Below are positions 1 through 12,495 of a stretch of 64,000 bases of DNA, piece by piece (position 1 is the first letter of the stretch; every line of letters starts with the position of its first letter). The DNA comes from Liquidambar formosana (Eukaryota > Streptophyta > Magnoliopsida > Saxifragales > Altingiaceae). Where the stretch lies: contig CM077832.1 of assembly GCA_039720395.1 (NCBI GenBank), positions 14,140,966 to 14,204,965 on the forward strand, given 5' to 3'. A program made the position numbers and the translations under genes. The notes under the pieces were generated by a model. That model made no database searches and had not been told where the DNA came from. It worked only from the letters and a program-made list of their open reading frames with translations.

Positions 1-3000
1 CTCCTAAAAGAGGGAATCAAATTGGCATATGTCAATACACCGATATATCGCCGATATATTCGATATTTAAGACCATGGTTACAACTTAGAAATGTGATCT
101 CCACTTCGTTATAATCTGCAATATATGTAGAAAAAATAAACACCTTAATTTCTACACCTCAGACATCTTTCGAAATACCCTCGATGCCAACTAACCAAGG
201 GAAGCGAAAACATTATCAACAGAATTAGACTCTCCACTAGCCAGCACTCTTAATGCCAAAGTATCATCTACTTAGTTTATTTGTCCATTTTCGAAAGGTC
301 ACATGCATCCTTCTTTTTCATATGGATATAAGTCATATAACACGATAAAAGAATGTAATTTCTAGTACACTGTAGAAATGTGATAGGCATGGGTGAGTTA
401 GGGTTTAATACTTTAACTCAAATTATATAAACCAATTACTCAAGTCCCCATTCTTACAAATAAATTTAATAAGAGCATCATGAAGAGATTATAGCATAAG
501 TTATGTTCTATATAGAGTAGAATGAAAAAAAATAAAAATATGAAAAATTGTATGGCTGACCTAGGTAGTTGGGATAAGCTTTGTTAATTTGAGTTGAGTA
601 GTGTAGACATGGAGAAATTTAGGTCATACACTTGACACGTGTCAAGACCTAAAATGACTTACAGCTGGCATCACAAGCCAAGGATCACCTCGACACGTAC
701 ATACCACGTAAGCTTCGGGGTTATACCGTTGTAACCAAATAGAGCATTTGGTTAAGGCATAGGCCAACCTTCGAGGGACTAAACCTCAATGGTAAGACCT
801 CGAACGGAGTTGGACTCACAGCCACCAAAGTCATCCGTGAGAGGTACATACCTCGAATAAGAGACCACGACAGTTAGAGAAGGGGGAATACAGTGTTATG
901 GTATGGAGGGTAGGAATTGAGAACGGCAAGGTCAATAGGAAAGGAAAGCTTGAGGATCATCTGAGGAGCGATACCCCCTTTTTTCATGACTTAGCCAAAT
1001 TTGGGATGGACTTGGATGAAACTCGTGTCTGAAACAAGTTTGGACGGGTTTAGAAGAGTACACTGATGCCGCCCGGACAAGACCATACCGAGGATAACCC
1101 AAAGTCTGACAATAGGGGTAAGCGATGTGACAAAACGATGGTCTATGAATATAGGTCGACCCTATTGTTCTGGGTCCTGTGACGCTAAGGACATTAGTTG
1201 TCCCTCTGACATGTTACATTAGGCAACCTCTGAGAAGTCACATCAACGCCCTCCCAAGGATCACATCACAACTTCACTATTTTTTTTGATAAAAAAGGGT
1301 TAGGGTCCCATTTCGAGGGAGATAAAAAAGATAGAGGATTAGAGAGAGGAGAACACATCCAAAAGAGAAATCAAGAGAAGAGAGAGGGAATATTAGTACC
1401 AAAAACTAATATTCCTAAAAAACAACACAATTATACTTTTCAATCCAAGTCCCTAAGATTCTCATTTGTCCTCTATCTCCGTACCAGGCACTTATTCTCT
1501 CCATTGATTGATCCTTAATCTCCAGACGTGTCACCACATGTTCCGACCTCATTAGTACACTATTCTATCCTCGTGAACCCATTCGTACATCTACAAGTAG
1601 TTAAATGAAGTTTTGTCTTAAGGAGCTTTAGTTCTCTAATAACTTTTATATAGCTTGGTTTACACCCAATCAAAAATCTTTTTAGGACATTTTGCTCCAA
1701 GAAAGCCTTACAAAGCATTGAGCCAAAATCTTTCAGAATTATCACAAATGTAACAAAATCCAGATTATCCAACCAAAAACCAATGCGAAAGTGCACAGTG
1801 AATTTGTCCATAGCACACTAAATAAGTGGCTCAGGGCATCGAATTTTTTTGGTTTGACCTTGGATTTTTTTGGAAGCACAAATGCACAATGATATATAGG
1901 TTTCACAATATTTCTATCATCCAAAACTATGGATGCAAGAAAAGTTAATAGCCATATCACCATGGTGGAATAAACTTGTATAACAAATCACAACAGTTAA
2001 TTGAGACTTGGGACTGCAAAGGGTAGAAAATTTATTATCCAAACCATCTGGCCAAAACAACGTAAACAGGGTTGGACAAAAACATTCCCGACCAAAATCT
2101 GAAAATAAAATCTGGCCAAGACATGATGAACTTGCATAATTTCCCATGTTTGAACCAAACTCAAATTTTCATATTGCGTTTTATTCTAAATAAACTAGCA
2201 AGCTATGACCTTAAAAACCAAACTATTATTTGAAATCCAGGAACAGGTAGAGTCTGGGGCAAAGAAAAATGGTATAACAGCTCTCCTTTCCCAACACCAA
2301 CCTTTATCTTGGTAACCATGGGAAAAATAACAATACAAAGAGGTAGGAAATGGTGTGCTTTATCCAACAGTTATGTAACAAGTGAAAACTGGAAAATGAC
2401 AAGTTTAAGATGTGATATCAAGCAGAAGAGAGAAGAGAAAGAATCAATTAGAAAAGAATGGAAACTGAAAAAATATAAGAATTAAGAAAATATTCTCTGA
2501 GCACCCAGTCGACTAGAAATCATACAACAAAATAAAATATGGTATTCTGCTGATGCTCTTCACGAGTAGCGCATGTCACCAAAAAGAATACAAGGGGTAA
2601 TAATAAAAATTAAGTATAAAAACAAAAAATTCTCCCCCGCATCTAAATAAAACACAAACTGTAAAGTTCCTCTCTCCTTCTCCAATAGTCCAATTTATAA
2701 TAATAGCTCTGACATAAGTGTTGCAGAAATATTATTTTGGGGTCAATCCTTGAAAGCATGTCCTCCACACTAGTCAATCAATGGCTAATATACTCAATCC
2801 ATAAAGTGTAGCAAACCTAAATGCGCAAAAGCTATCAACCAAATTAAAGATTGAAAAGGGAACTCAAACATAATTAAAAAAGATCCATGGCATATGATGT
2901 TAGTTAGACAGCCATGTGTTACTTTAAGTCTGCATATGGACTTTAAACAACCAATCAAAATACATCATGAAAATCTCTATTTTCATATACATGGGACCAT

Positions 3001-3779
3001 GACAGAATGACAGGGGATACCCCATGATCCATCCAACTATATTGCACATTAACCAAAGTCCAAATAAAGAGTCTAGACTTCTCCATAAGAATCAGTTTTG
3101 TATTCCCCTTCAACATGTAGAGGACAGTTTTCTAATTCAAAAGCTTTCAACATCAAGAAACTCTACACTAAACTATTTGGCCTGACTCCCAAAAAATTCT
3201 CCACCTCAAAAAAGAGCTGTCACAAAATTCTAGCATCACTTTGGTACAAATATGTTTTATTAAAAGTTTTCAATGACTGATATTAGTTTACTGTGAAGGA
3301 TGATTCAATAGCTGGAGGCATGTGAGGGGAAAAAAGTTAAGAAAGAAAGAAAAATAGAAAATGATGAATGAAGCGCAACCACAAAAGATGAAAGCATTCA
3401 AAGCACATTGTTATTGTTGGTACTTGGTACTAGTTTGGTGGAAGAAAACCAATTGGATAAAAGTTCCACCATAGGTGGAATAATACAAAGTATAGGAGTA
3501 ATCCCTCCTTCCCTCCCTCCCTAAATGACCCTTCACCCAAGTGTTAAAGTCACACTCTTTATCTCCTTGAGGCTAAACCATTGCAACTTCTGCACAAGTT
3601 TGCTGCCAACTAACCTAGGCATCATTCTTCACTAGCAAACATGATTACATCACTTCCAATCATTCTATGCACTATTTTCTCCAACTTCAGGGAACAACCA
3701 TTAAATAGTAATGGCATCAATATGTTTATCAAAATTGGAGTTTTGTCATGAACCAAAAACCAGATAGGACAATTCATAC
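1..3779. other. Probable further LIG6 intron and unrelated repeat DNA
   Basis: No exon was recognised. Bases 20-75 carry CGATATATCG motifs like those at 11800-12440, probably the end of another copy of that MITE. Bases 600-1560 look like LTR material (next entry). The rest is AT-rich with scattered ORFs of no recognisable content. Because LIG6 exon 5 splices leftward, at least part of this must be intron. Confidence 0.45.
600..1560. repeat. LTR-like sequence, boundaries unclear
   Basis: This block is less AT-rich than its surroundings and noncoding, with a texture like a plant Ty3/gypsy LTR: repeated ACCTCGA-type words in the first half and an AGAGAGGA-rich then pyrimidine-rich tail. I could not find a clean TG...CA pair with a target duplication, so the assignment is tentative. 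Confidence 0.25.
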
Positions 3780-4082
3780 CTTATCTTGCGAAGCATAGAA
3801 AATACATCTTTAATTAAAAGCGGTGAAGGAGGGGCAAGCAATGTTTGTGTTTGTCGACATAGTTGAGCAACATCACCTATATGCAGAATAGAAGGCTTAG
3901 TTATCCAAACCTTGTAACAGGAAATCATTCAGCATAAGCATAATGAATAAAAAAGAATATAAGAGTCATCTGTTCCTACCGAGATCACCTAAGCTATTGT
4001 ACAAGTCCCTTATTTTAGATCTGTTCGTCCCACAAGCTTCTTCAAGTGCCGCTGTGACCAAACTTCCACCGATGTTTAGTTC
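3780..4082 (-). CDS. LIG6: DNA ligase 6, exons 4 and 5; gene continues off the left edge
   Basis: Exon 4 is 3980-4082 (103 bp): a CAG|GAA acceptor, then ELNIGGSLVTAALEEACG and KIRDLYNSLGDLG, then a G|GTAGGA donor. Exon 5 is 3780-3876 (97 bp): it opens by completing Gly, encodes DVAQLCRQTQTLLAPP and LIKDVFSMLRKI, and ends AAG|GTATGA with two bases of the next codon. This is still the ligase DNA-binding domain. The predicted protein reaches about residue 914 here, whereas the Arabidopsis protein is roughly 1,400 residues. The adenylation domain with the catalytic KYDGxR lysine and the OB-fold are therefore missing from the window. I looked on the minus strand between 1 and 3779 for the next exon (expected to begin V-x-TG-x-GS) and did not find it, so another long intron probably follows. 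Confidence 0.92.
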
Positions 4083-5278
4083 CTGAACCAGTGACAACAG
4101 GATTACATTCTTGTGGAGAAGAGAATTACAACCAAGCAATTGCTCAATGCATAATCACCCCACATGCTAGGCGGCAAAAAAACCAGAGAGAGAGAGAGAG
4201 AGCATATAGTCTGATTGCAATTGTGGCAGAGATATGCATTTATAAAGCACATAACGAATAAAAAATAAGTGAAGATCTTCAAACTGAGTGAAACATAAAA
4301 ATTATGCTAGAAAATGGCATAATTCTAGAATCTTTCAAATTTCATTCGAATTAGTTTAAATCATTATAAACATTAAAGCTGTTCATTTTTCGAATATTAT
4401 ATATGAGCAATGTTATGTGGGCTTGAGACACAGCGTTTTTCCTTCCATGGGGTGAGCTGTTAGTTTTTCAAGTTTTAAATTTAAATATAAAAATAGATAA
4501 AATGTTACATCTAGTCAAGTGTAGATGAAAGGGCACAAAAAAAGGGAGGGGGGGAGAAGAAAATGAAGGGCAGAGACATTTATAAAATGAAATAAGCAGG
4601 TGAAAAAAAAGAAGAAAAAAAAAAGGGGGGGAAGTTAATACACGCGTCTCACTAAAGAGGCATAAAAAGCCAACAAGGATCTAGAAGCCTTTGTTTGCCT
4701 TTTGACAGAAAGTTAAACTGAAAACGCTAAAGTAATACACGTGTTTGACTGAAGAGGCTGTGACAACCGTCGTCGGAAGGGTTGTTGGAAGGTACTTTCT
4801 TCTCCTCTTCTCTATATTCTTTCTTCTCCTCTCTTCCCTCGCTCTTCTCCACTCTTCTCGTCCTCCTTTTCATTTTTTCTTGTCGAAAGGGAACACGCAT
4901 TTCTTGGAGTCACGGTGGCTAGAAGGGTCACCGGGAATTACCATCTTCTCATCCTTCTCTGTCTTCTTCTCATCCCTTCTAATCCTCTCTTTATTCTCTC
5001 TTCTCCTTTCATTTTTCAGTTTACATTTATGGAGGCTTAGGGGTTTGGAGACTGTCCAATTCAGTACTGGTGGGTGTCGACCCCATGCTTAGGGCACAAC
5101 AAAAAAAAAGAAGCGTTTTTTAGGTCCTGAGCATGTGTTTCATGCTTAGGGCATACACCCAGGTGGAGTAATGTTCTTTTCTAACTCCTTGAGGAGTTTT
5201 ATTTACCCCCAAAATGCCTTGAAACACACCCCTGGGCATGCCCATGGCGCATTTCTGAAAACATTATAATATGAAAGA

Positions 5279-5293
5279 TAATGGCGACAAATT
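5279..5293. repeat. Left target-site duplication of the LINE
   Basis: The 15 bases match 12481-12495 exactly and are followed by the T-run of the LINE tail. Confidence 0.75.
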
Positions 5294-5379
5294 TTTTTTT
5301 GATGAAGTAAGATATATAGTAATAACAAAAGGCTTGGCCCAAGTACAAGAGACATATACAAGCACTACACAAAAACCCT

Positions 5380-6830
5380 TTAAATCTTAAGGGCATCAAC
5401 AAAAAGAACAAAAGGAAGGTAAATACTATCAGAGTAGCTAGAAAACCACAAATAAAGGTTTTTAAGCAAAAAAGATTTGAGCTCTATGGTAGACTTTTCG
5501 ATATCATCAAATATTCTTCGATTTCTTTCCCTCCACATACACCAAAAAATAATCACTTTACGCACTTTACTACCCCCTCGAATCCACCATCCCAAAAGAA
5601 GATCATGAGTAGACGAAGGGAGAACCCAATGGACTCCAAACATATTAAAAGCATTAAAGGCTTCTAGCAACCGTGCAATGAATGAAAAGATGGTCCACCA
5701 TTTCCGCCTTCTCTTTACACAATGCATCTATTGGGGATTGCCTATCTTCTTTCAATAAGGTGATCCAAAGTCAAACATTTATCGCTTCCCACCAACCAAC
5801 AAAAAAAGGCCACTTTAGAAGGGACTGAAGCAATCCAAGTAGCCTTAGCCAGAAGAAAAGGAGTTCCTTGAGGCCTTTAAGACATCATAGAAAGATTTCA
5901 TGGAGAATAAACCTTTGAGTCCTTGTGCCAAACCAAGGTGTCATTATCACCCACTGAAATCTTACTATCATAAAGAACTTGAAAAAATTCATAACACTTT
6001 CTATTTCCCAATCATTGAAGTTCTGCAAAAAAAAATAACATTCCAATTGATGGCCCCATAAATCCCTTCCAAATAGTCCATAATCAAAGCATCTTTATCC
6101 AAAGCAATGTCAAATAAATCCGGAAATTCTGACATTAAAGGCATATTAGAGCACCAATTATCTTTCCAAAATCGTACTCCACTACCATCACCCACTTTAA
6201 ACCCAATCATCTTGACAAAGTTATTAAAACCTTGCATAATAGCTTTCCAAAGGTCCACTTCATGAGGACTTCTAACTTCCTTAGTCCACCATCCCTCCCT
6301 AGTTGTTCCATATTTCCAAGCCACAACATCCCGCCAAAGGCCTTGATCACCCTTCCCGAATCTCCAGAGCCATTTACCCATAAAAGCTTGGTTAGTGCAA
6401 GATATGGAACGAATACCCAAACCTCCCAAATTCTTTGGAAGACAAATAGTATGCCAATCAACAAGATGATATTTCCACTCATCTCCCACTCCATTCCACA
6501 AGAAATCTCTTTGAATTTTTTCAATTCTATTGGCCACTAATATTGGGATTTTGTGAATCGACATAAAGCAAATAGGTATGCTAGCCAAAACACTTCAAAT
6601 AAGAGTCAATTTCCCTCTCAAAAGGTACCCTTTTTTCCAACCACTAAGTCCTTTTTCAATCTTAGCAATCATGGGATCCCCCACTTTAATATCCTTAAAC
6701 CAAGCAACTAAATGGAGACCAAGGTAGGTTGCTGGAAAAGAACTAGCCTTACAAGTAAGAATATTAGCAAGAACATCAATATTATCCACCCTCCCCACCA
6801 AGATAATGTCACTCTTGCCAAGTTTAACAT
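5380..6830 (-). pseudogene. LINE ORF2, C-terminal half
   Basis: Broken minus-strand ORFs carry the later part of a plant L1 ORF2. FPATYLGLHL and GWKKGYLLRGKLTLI lie near 6600-6720 (RT thumb/connection). A tract containing NRIEKIQRDFLWNG and CLPKNLGGLGIRS lies at 6300-6560. The C-terminal signature MWRERNRRIFDD lies near 5520. Frames shift between segments. In normal L1 elements the protein nicks DNA and copies its own RNA. On the right it is cut by the solo LTR at 6831. Confidence 0.8.
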
Positions 6831-7767
6831 TGTAATAACCTGTTTTAAAATAATAATTATAAATGATAAAATAAAATAAAAAAGACTTTGAATTCCATTT
6901 TGGCCGAACCCACTCATTGGGGATTTTTTTTTTTTTTTTTGATAAGTGACACTTTATGGGTTTAAAACCTATTCTCGGTGAAATGAATGCTTTCGGTGGA
7001 AAGAAGGAAGCAGGAAGAAGTGGCCAGTTAGGTGAGAAATATTAAGAAAAAGAAAAAAATTGTGAATGGAGTGATATGCGGAGTGGAGAGAAAAGAAATA
7101 AAAAGAAAAGGATAGAAGAGAAGGAAAGCAGGGAGGATGCCGAGAGAGGTAGAGGCTGACAATGGCTCGCCGGGGCATAAGAGCTCCAATCCGACATCTA
7201 CAGTTGTGGTTTTTTTCTTTTTATTCACTCATTTTTGAGGTAGGGCGTTTACTTCTTGTTCAATAAGTGATGCTTATTTTGATGCTATTATTATGAAGTG
7301 AGGAATTATGATGGTTGATTTTATTGATTGTTGGATTATATTTGAGGTGTATGATTTGGAGTTTGTACTAATTGATTTATATATATTGAATATAATTGCG
7401 TGTATTGCACGTGGTATTTGAAACATTATTTATTGTATAGGAAGTGGATTTCCTACTGGGCTATTGTTCGCTCACCCCAATATATTTTCAAGTGATCATT
7501 ACTGGAGGCACGTAGTAGAATTGGGGTCGAGATTTGAAGAGATATTTGCGCACATTTATTTTTATTTAAAGCTGATGTAAATTTTTATTTAATTGGTTGA
7601 CCAATGTATATTGATGATGATTTTTGGGTTAACCATCGCTACCCGCAGGCTGTAGCTGCGCAATATTCTGTATTTTCAAAAGGACTTTATTTTTTAAAGG
7701 GTTTTTTTTGTACGGAGCTCATAAAAAATTAAACGTGTTTACTGTAAATAATTTTTAGGGCATTACA
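6831..7767 (-). mobile_element. Solo LTR (family 1, copy 1) inside the LINE
   Basis: The element begins TGTAATAACC and ends GGCATTACA (TG...CA with a short inverted repeat), flanked by AACAT at 6826-6830 and 7768-7772. The LINE reading frame resumes on either side (GLNV | KLGKSD). Read on the minus strand, its first ~300 bases match the start of the solo LTR at 33535, including a CGACCCCAATTCTA stretch and a GCCCAGTA.GAAATC stretch. There are no internal genes, as expected after LTR-LTR recombination. Confidence 0.85.
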
Positions 7768-7772
7768 AACAT

Positions 7773-8586
7773 TAAGCCCCGACACTGCTTCAAAGCAAAG
7801 GAGAATCATCCTCAAGTAAATCATATGCTCCTCATCAATCCCACAAAAAAGAAGGGCATCATCAGCAAAAGGTAAGTGAGAAACCTTACCAAAACCAAAA
7901 CTCCCATTACAAATCACAAATCCCTCCAACATATCAGCCTCCATAGCCTTGGAAATAAATTTGTTTAAAACTTCCATAACAAGAATAAATAAAAGGGGAG
8001 AAAGGGGGTCACCTTGGTGAATACCCCTAGAACTACGGAAAAAACCATAGGGAGACCCATTCACCAAAAACGAAAAAGTGGGAGTAGAAAGGCCAAAAAG
8101 CTTATTAGACTCCACAAACTCAGAAAACAGCCGCATCGCAGAAGAGATCATGCAATTTCTTTTTTCATTAGGAGCCTTGACGACATTAAAATCCCCCACC
8201 ACGCACCACGGTAAACCCCATTTAGCTTTAACCCCTTCCAATTCTAACAAAAAAGAAGCCCTCAGGGAATTATCATTTGGGCCATAAATCCCTGACCCAT
8301 TCAAAACTATCATCAATATTCTTGAATACACAAGAAATGGAAAAAGAACCCTCTCAAATCCAAATTGGAAATAACCTTGCCATCACACATAATTAAAACA
8401 CCCCCTGCTGTCCCAATAGCTCCCAACTTCACCCAATTCACATAATTTCCTGCCCATAGATCCTTCACAATACCCCTATTCATGGATTCAATTTTAGATT
8501 CCTGAAAAATCACATCCCCTCTTCACTTTTTAAGAATAGATTTTATCCTCCTCCTTCTTTCTCTACTATTTAAGCCTCTAACATTC
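7773..8586 (-). pseudogene. LINE endonuclease-RT with an internal deletion
   Basis: The minus-strand reading contains endonuclease signatures (QESKIE at about 8490, GTAGGVLIM near 8400, GIYGPND, then CVVGDFNVV near 8180). It passes within a few residues to the RT motifs NGSPYGFF, RGIHQGDPLSPLLF and LPFADDALLF (catalytic FADD) near 7850-8060. Several hundred residues normally separate these blocks, so a large in-frame deletion has fused endonuclease to RT. Confidence 0.8.
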
Positions 8587-8589
8587 TAA

Positions 8590-9154
8590 GAGCATCTCTA
8601 GCCATGTGAGCTAAATTAGGTGTGCTATTGCTATTTTAGCACATGCTACAATGCCAAATGCTATAATTTAGCACAATGTGCTCCAATTATGCAAATAAAC
8701 GTAGTGTGCTATTTTTTGCCACAACTTCAACTCTTTCCACAGATTTAAGGTTTTGTAAGATAGTGAATGAGGTATATCGTGGATCAAATGCAATGTTGAG
8801 TGGGATGAATGAGTTAAAAAAAATAGTATGTTTTCTGATTTTTATTTATTTTTTATTTTTTTATATATAAGATTTCAATATTATTTTTGAAAATATTGTA
8901 TTTCTTTATGGGCTATTTGGTTACTGAGAAAATTTTGGAAGAAAAATGGAGGAAAAGAAGTTGCTGGTGTGTTTGGTTGTTGAAAAAGAGAGGAAAAGCT
9001 GACATGGCAAATATAGCAATAGCTCACCGTTGTGCCAAATATAGCACAAGGGTGAGCTATTGCTATATTTAGCACACCATTGGAGCATCCCAACTTGTGC
9101 TAAATGCTATAATATAGCAATAGCACACCATATACCTCACCCTTGGAGATGCTC
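8590..9154. mobile_element. Harbinger/Tourist-type MITE, 565 bp
   Basis: The inverted ends begin GAGCATCTC on both strands and stay similar for over 50 bases (each contains GGTGTGCTATTGCTAT). The element is flanked by TAA at 8587-8589 and 9155-9157, the 3-bp duplication typical of PIF/Harbinger insertion. An internal palindrome lies around 9010-9080. Small ORFs inside are not genes. Confidence 0.8.
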
Positions 9155-9497
9155 TAACAAACAATGCGTAACTTCATAAAACAACCAAGTCCAAAATTCA
9201 TTCCACCCCTTGCCCCTCTCCCTCCACCATTTTGCTACCATCCCTCCCCTCATAATTAACAGTAAATTCTAGTTTTTTCAATTCAAGCCTTCTTCTTTCA
9301 TTTGGGCTAACCACTCTCCGTTTGGGGGAAACAACACCATTCGACCTCCACTTTTTATCAATAGAAGAGAGAAGAGAAATGACTTCCTCCTCAAAACCCC
9401 CAAAAGAAACCCCTAGGAATTTACTAAACCCCTTAACACGAGGTTTTACCTAGTCTGTGACTTCTGCCTCTCTTACAGAATTATATTCCAAAAGAAG

Positions 9498-9811
9498 TGT
9501 TGGAAAATACCACATCCAACATCAATTAAATATCCAGTTAAACATGTCTTCATACACCTGTTTGGGCCCTCCATTTATAAGCTTAGGTTTGTAAGTTGGG
9601 AACTTAACATGGTATCAGAGCATGTCGTTCTTGAGCCTATTGAACCTGTATTTGCTGCCCACGTGCAAGGCTTGTGTTAAGCCTGCACGTGAGGGGGAGT
9701 GCTGGAAAATACCACATCCCACATCGATTAAATATCGAGTTAAACATGTCTTCATATACTTGTTTAGGCCTTCTACTTATAAGCTTAGGCTTTTTAGTTG
9801 GAAACTTAACA
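9498..9811 (+). mobile_element. Complete TRIM retrotransposon, 314 bp
   Basis: Two LTRs of 112 bp (9498-9609 and 9700-9811) start TGTTGG/TGCTGG and end AACTTAACA. They enclose a primer-binding site TGGTATCAGAGC (initiator Met tRNA) at 9610-9621 and a polypurine tract GTGAGGGGGAG at 9689-9699. The target duplication AGAAG lies at 9493-9497 and 9812-9816. It has no coding capacity, as in terminal-repeat retrotransposons in miniature. The LTRs differ at about 14 of 112 positions by eye, so the insertion is old. Confidence 0.9.
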
Positions 9812-9816
9812 AGAAG

Positions 9817-11800
9817 ATTTCCATCTGTCCCCCCCTATTCATGATACCACCATCTGGTTCCACCTTATCAAGCGGAAAACAAACAATGGGTTCAGAAAAA
9901 TCGTTTCCTGATGAACATCTACCCAAGTGGATTACTTCATTATCAGACATTAAACTTCTGGAAAACGACTCATCAGCCATTGAATTGCTCTCCAAATCTG
10001 CATCATTCTGTTCGATAAAACCACAAGCACCTTCATACCTATCAACAAAATGAGTAAAAATTCTTGCAGAAATCCCATCACTGGAATCACGATCCCTTAT
10101 CTTCCTATCACAGCAAGAGATAGATAGACGAGGACCTTCGAGAGAATTCTTCCCACTAGCTGAATCCGATTGATATCATTGGGCTTAAGAAGCTCCAACT
10201 GAATCTCTAGGCCCAGACATAGAATCAGAAAGAAGAGAAGAAGAAGATGGGCCGCTGGAAGTAAAAGTAGAACGACAATGGGCCAACAAACCATTCTTGC
10301 AAACGGGCCGGCCCAAGTTCATAATTAGATCATTCCCCAAAATAGGCTCACGTGCATCACAGGCCACTTCTTTCCCTTTCCCCTCACGTGACTGCCAATC
10401 TCCTTCCCGTTTCATAATTCGAAATCCTCTCACCTAACACCGTACGGCTCTCCAATCCATCACTGCTTCGTAGCCTTTCCCCACCTACCCTCACAACAGG
10501 ACCATCGACCACCTTCTTCCCCTATGCGTGGCGAACCATCCATCTTCTTTTTTTGCATGCTGGCTATTCTCCTGGAAAATCCCATTGATCCCGTCAAAAT
10601 AACCCTTTACCAGCTGCTCCCTCTGCTCATAATCTGACCTCAAATAAGAACCGTCACCAAATGCACTTCGAGCAGGTACCAAAAGTGGTTGAGTCTCTTC
10701 AATAACTTGTAGCCTGTAACAAACACCAAAGGCTGATACCTCCACAAAGTTGGGAATGGTAACTGAGATATTAACCAGCAGCTTCACCTTGTCCCAATTA
10801 CCCTCCCAATCAATATCCACATCCACAAAACCCCGACAGAAATCACCTATCGAACGAAAAAGATCCCAGCACCAAAGGTGGATCGAAAGACCCAAAATTT
10901 GGATCCATCACCTCCCATAACCTTTCAACACACTAGTACTGCCCACCTTGTAACCCCATTGATCCAGATGGAAGGTTACACCTTCCTTGCACCTACTACC
11001 TTCAATCAGAACTCTACAAGCTTCCTTCTCTGAGGGAAGACAAAATAGCAACAAACTATCTACCAATTTATGGATTTTAACCCTGAGCTAACACTCCACA
11101 ACTTTGAAGCCCATTTTTCAATATTCAGAATCGAACCTCCATCTTCGAAAAAATAACCCACAATACACGATTTAAGGAAGCCTGTCCTTTTCTCAATGTC
11201 CTCCTCACTGATCCTAAAAAATACTCTATTATCCACCGGAATCACATCGCAAACACCCATAAGAGGTAGCGACAACATCTTAGCCATATTCAGAAAGGAA
11301 GAGTGTTGAGGAAGATATAAAACCTACTGGAATATGCGAGAGTGATCAGTCCTCTTTATGCACGCCTACAATGAATCCAGAAAAGCCTTCCAACCCATCG
11401 CTCTATCTCCTTCAGGGATAATCACCATACTCTGAGAATGGTTGAACAGAAATTCAAAAAAGAAAAGCGCTCTACCCGTCATTCGATCTCACCATCGCAA
11501 CAAGTTCTCTAAAGACACCTACCTCTTTCCAATACAGTTTGGCCCTAGATCCTTTGCACAAGACATCATCAACAAATTGAATAATTTTAGTAATAAAAAC
11601 CCTTTCCAAAAAGACATCTCTGGAAAAACCTCTTCCCTTCTCATTAATCCTGAGATATCTACCCCTAGATTCATCGGGCACAGCAACCTCAAATGTTTTT
11701 CCTTCCACCTGAAAAAAAACTCAACATAGCTTCGAACCAATTCTTCCACACTAGATCCTGCACTTAACCATAGGAAATTCGGAAGTTCATCCCTCATGAA
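9817..11800 (-). pseudogene. LINE ORF1 (DUF4283-like) remnant
   Basis: Broken minus-strand ORFs read EGKTFEVAVPDE (about 11690), a ...SRDVFLERVFITKIIQF... block and, further on, GLSIHLWCWDLFRSIGDFC near 10870. These are the usual order of motifs in the ORF1/DUF4283 RNA-binding protein of plant L1 elements. A serine-rich linker follows. Stops and frameshifts throughout show it is inactive. Confidence 0.65.
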
Positions 11801-12440
11801 GGACCTAATTATCGATATCGATGGGTATATCGAGAGTCCAAAAATACGGATATATCGGATATATCGATAATTTCAATATCGATTCAGAGATATGACGGAT
11901 ATTGTTAGTTAAACATGTATACTTCCATTGAAACTCTGGGAACAATTATTAGACTCTAATAAACAGTTCAAAATCAAAATATTGCAATTTAAATGTGTAT
12001 TATACAAGTACTTATTATGTAGGGTATAAAAATTGTGCCACACTGAATGAAAGAATAAATATTTTAACAAAGTAAATGAAAGTTGTTACTTCATAACACT
12101 AATTTAAGCCATTAGTATAATTGAAATATTTATATAAATCAATACTGAAAGAGTAAGATGTGATAATTTTGACACAATAACAAGAAAATGAATATTTCGA
12201 TATCGTCGATATAGTGAATATATTTGATATATTGACAATACCATGTGAAAGAAAGAATATGTTATAGATATATCGAGATATAGCAAGATTTTATCAATAA
12301 TATCGAAAATATCGACAATATCGTAAAGATATTTTGCGAAAAAGATATGCCAGTTAGATATCACATCGAAGGGTACGGATACATAGATATATCGTGGATA
12401 TATCGAAGATATCGTGGATATTTTAGTCCATGTCATCACA
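11800..12440. mobile_element. CGATAT-rich MITE-like element within the LINE
   Basis: Dense motifs such as CGATATATCG, ATATCGTGGATAT and TATCGAGATAT occupy both ends, in opposite orientation, around an AT-rich centre. The same motif family appears at the left edge of the window (20-75). Exact ends and target duplication were not resolved. Confidence 0.5.
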
Positions 12441-12480
12441 ACCAGAAATGTAATGATTTATCTGTTTTACTGAGCAAACT

Positions 12481-12495
12481 TAATGGCGACAAATT
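12481..12495. repeat. Right target-site duplication of the LINE
   Basis: Identical to 5279-5293; it marks the 5' end of the LINE, about 7.2 kb from its tail. Confidence 0.75.

Larger units (their letters stand above)
5294..12480 (-). mobile_element. Old L1-type LINE with 15-bp target duplication and nested insertions
   Basis: The 15-bp sequence TAATGGCGACAAATT is present at 5279-5293 and again at 12481-12495. Just inside the left copy is a T-run (the poly(A) tail read on the other strand), and 5' sequences lie to the right, so the element is on the minus strand. Remains of ORF1 (about 9817-11800), the endonuclease and reverse transcriptase (7773-8586, 6600-6830) and the C-terminal part (5380-6590) lie between in the correct order. 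Four later insertions interrupt it: 6831-7767, 8590-9154, 9498-9811 and about 11800-12440. Many stops and an internal deletion show it is dead. Confidence 0.8.

Noticed and set aside
4745..5092. 115-codon plus-strand ORF rich in Phe, Leu and Ser
   Set aside because: CT-rich low-complexity DNA inside the LIG6 intron; no domain and on the opposite strand to the gene.
7028..7228. Phe/Leu/Ser ORFs resembling membrane peptides
   Set aside because: Inside the solo LTR at 6831-7767; no conservation or context.
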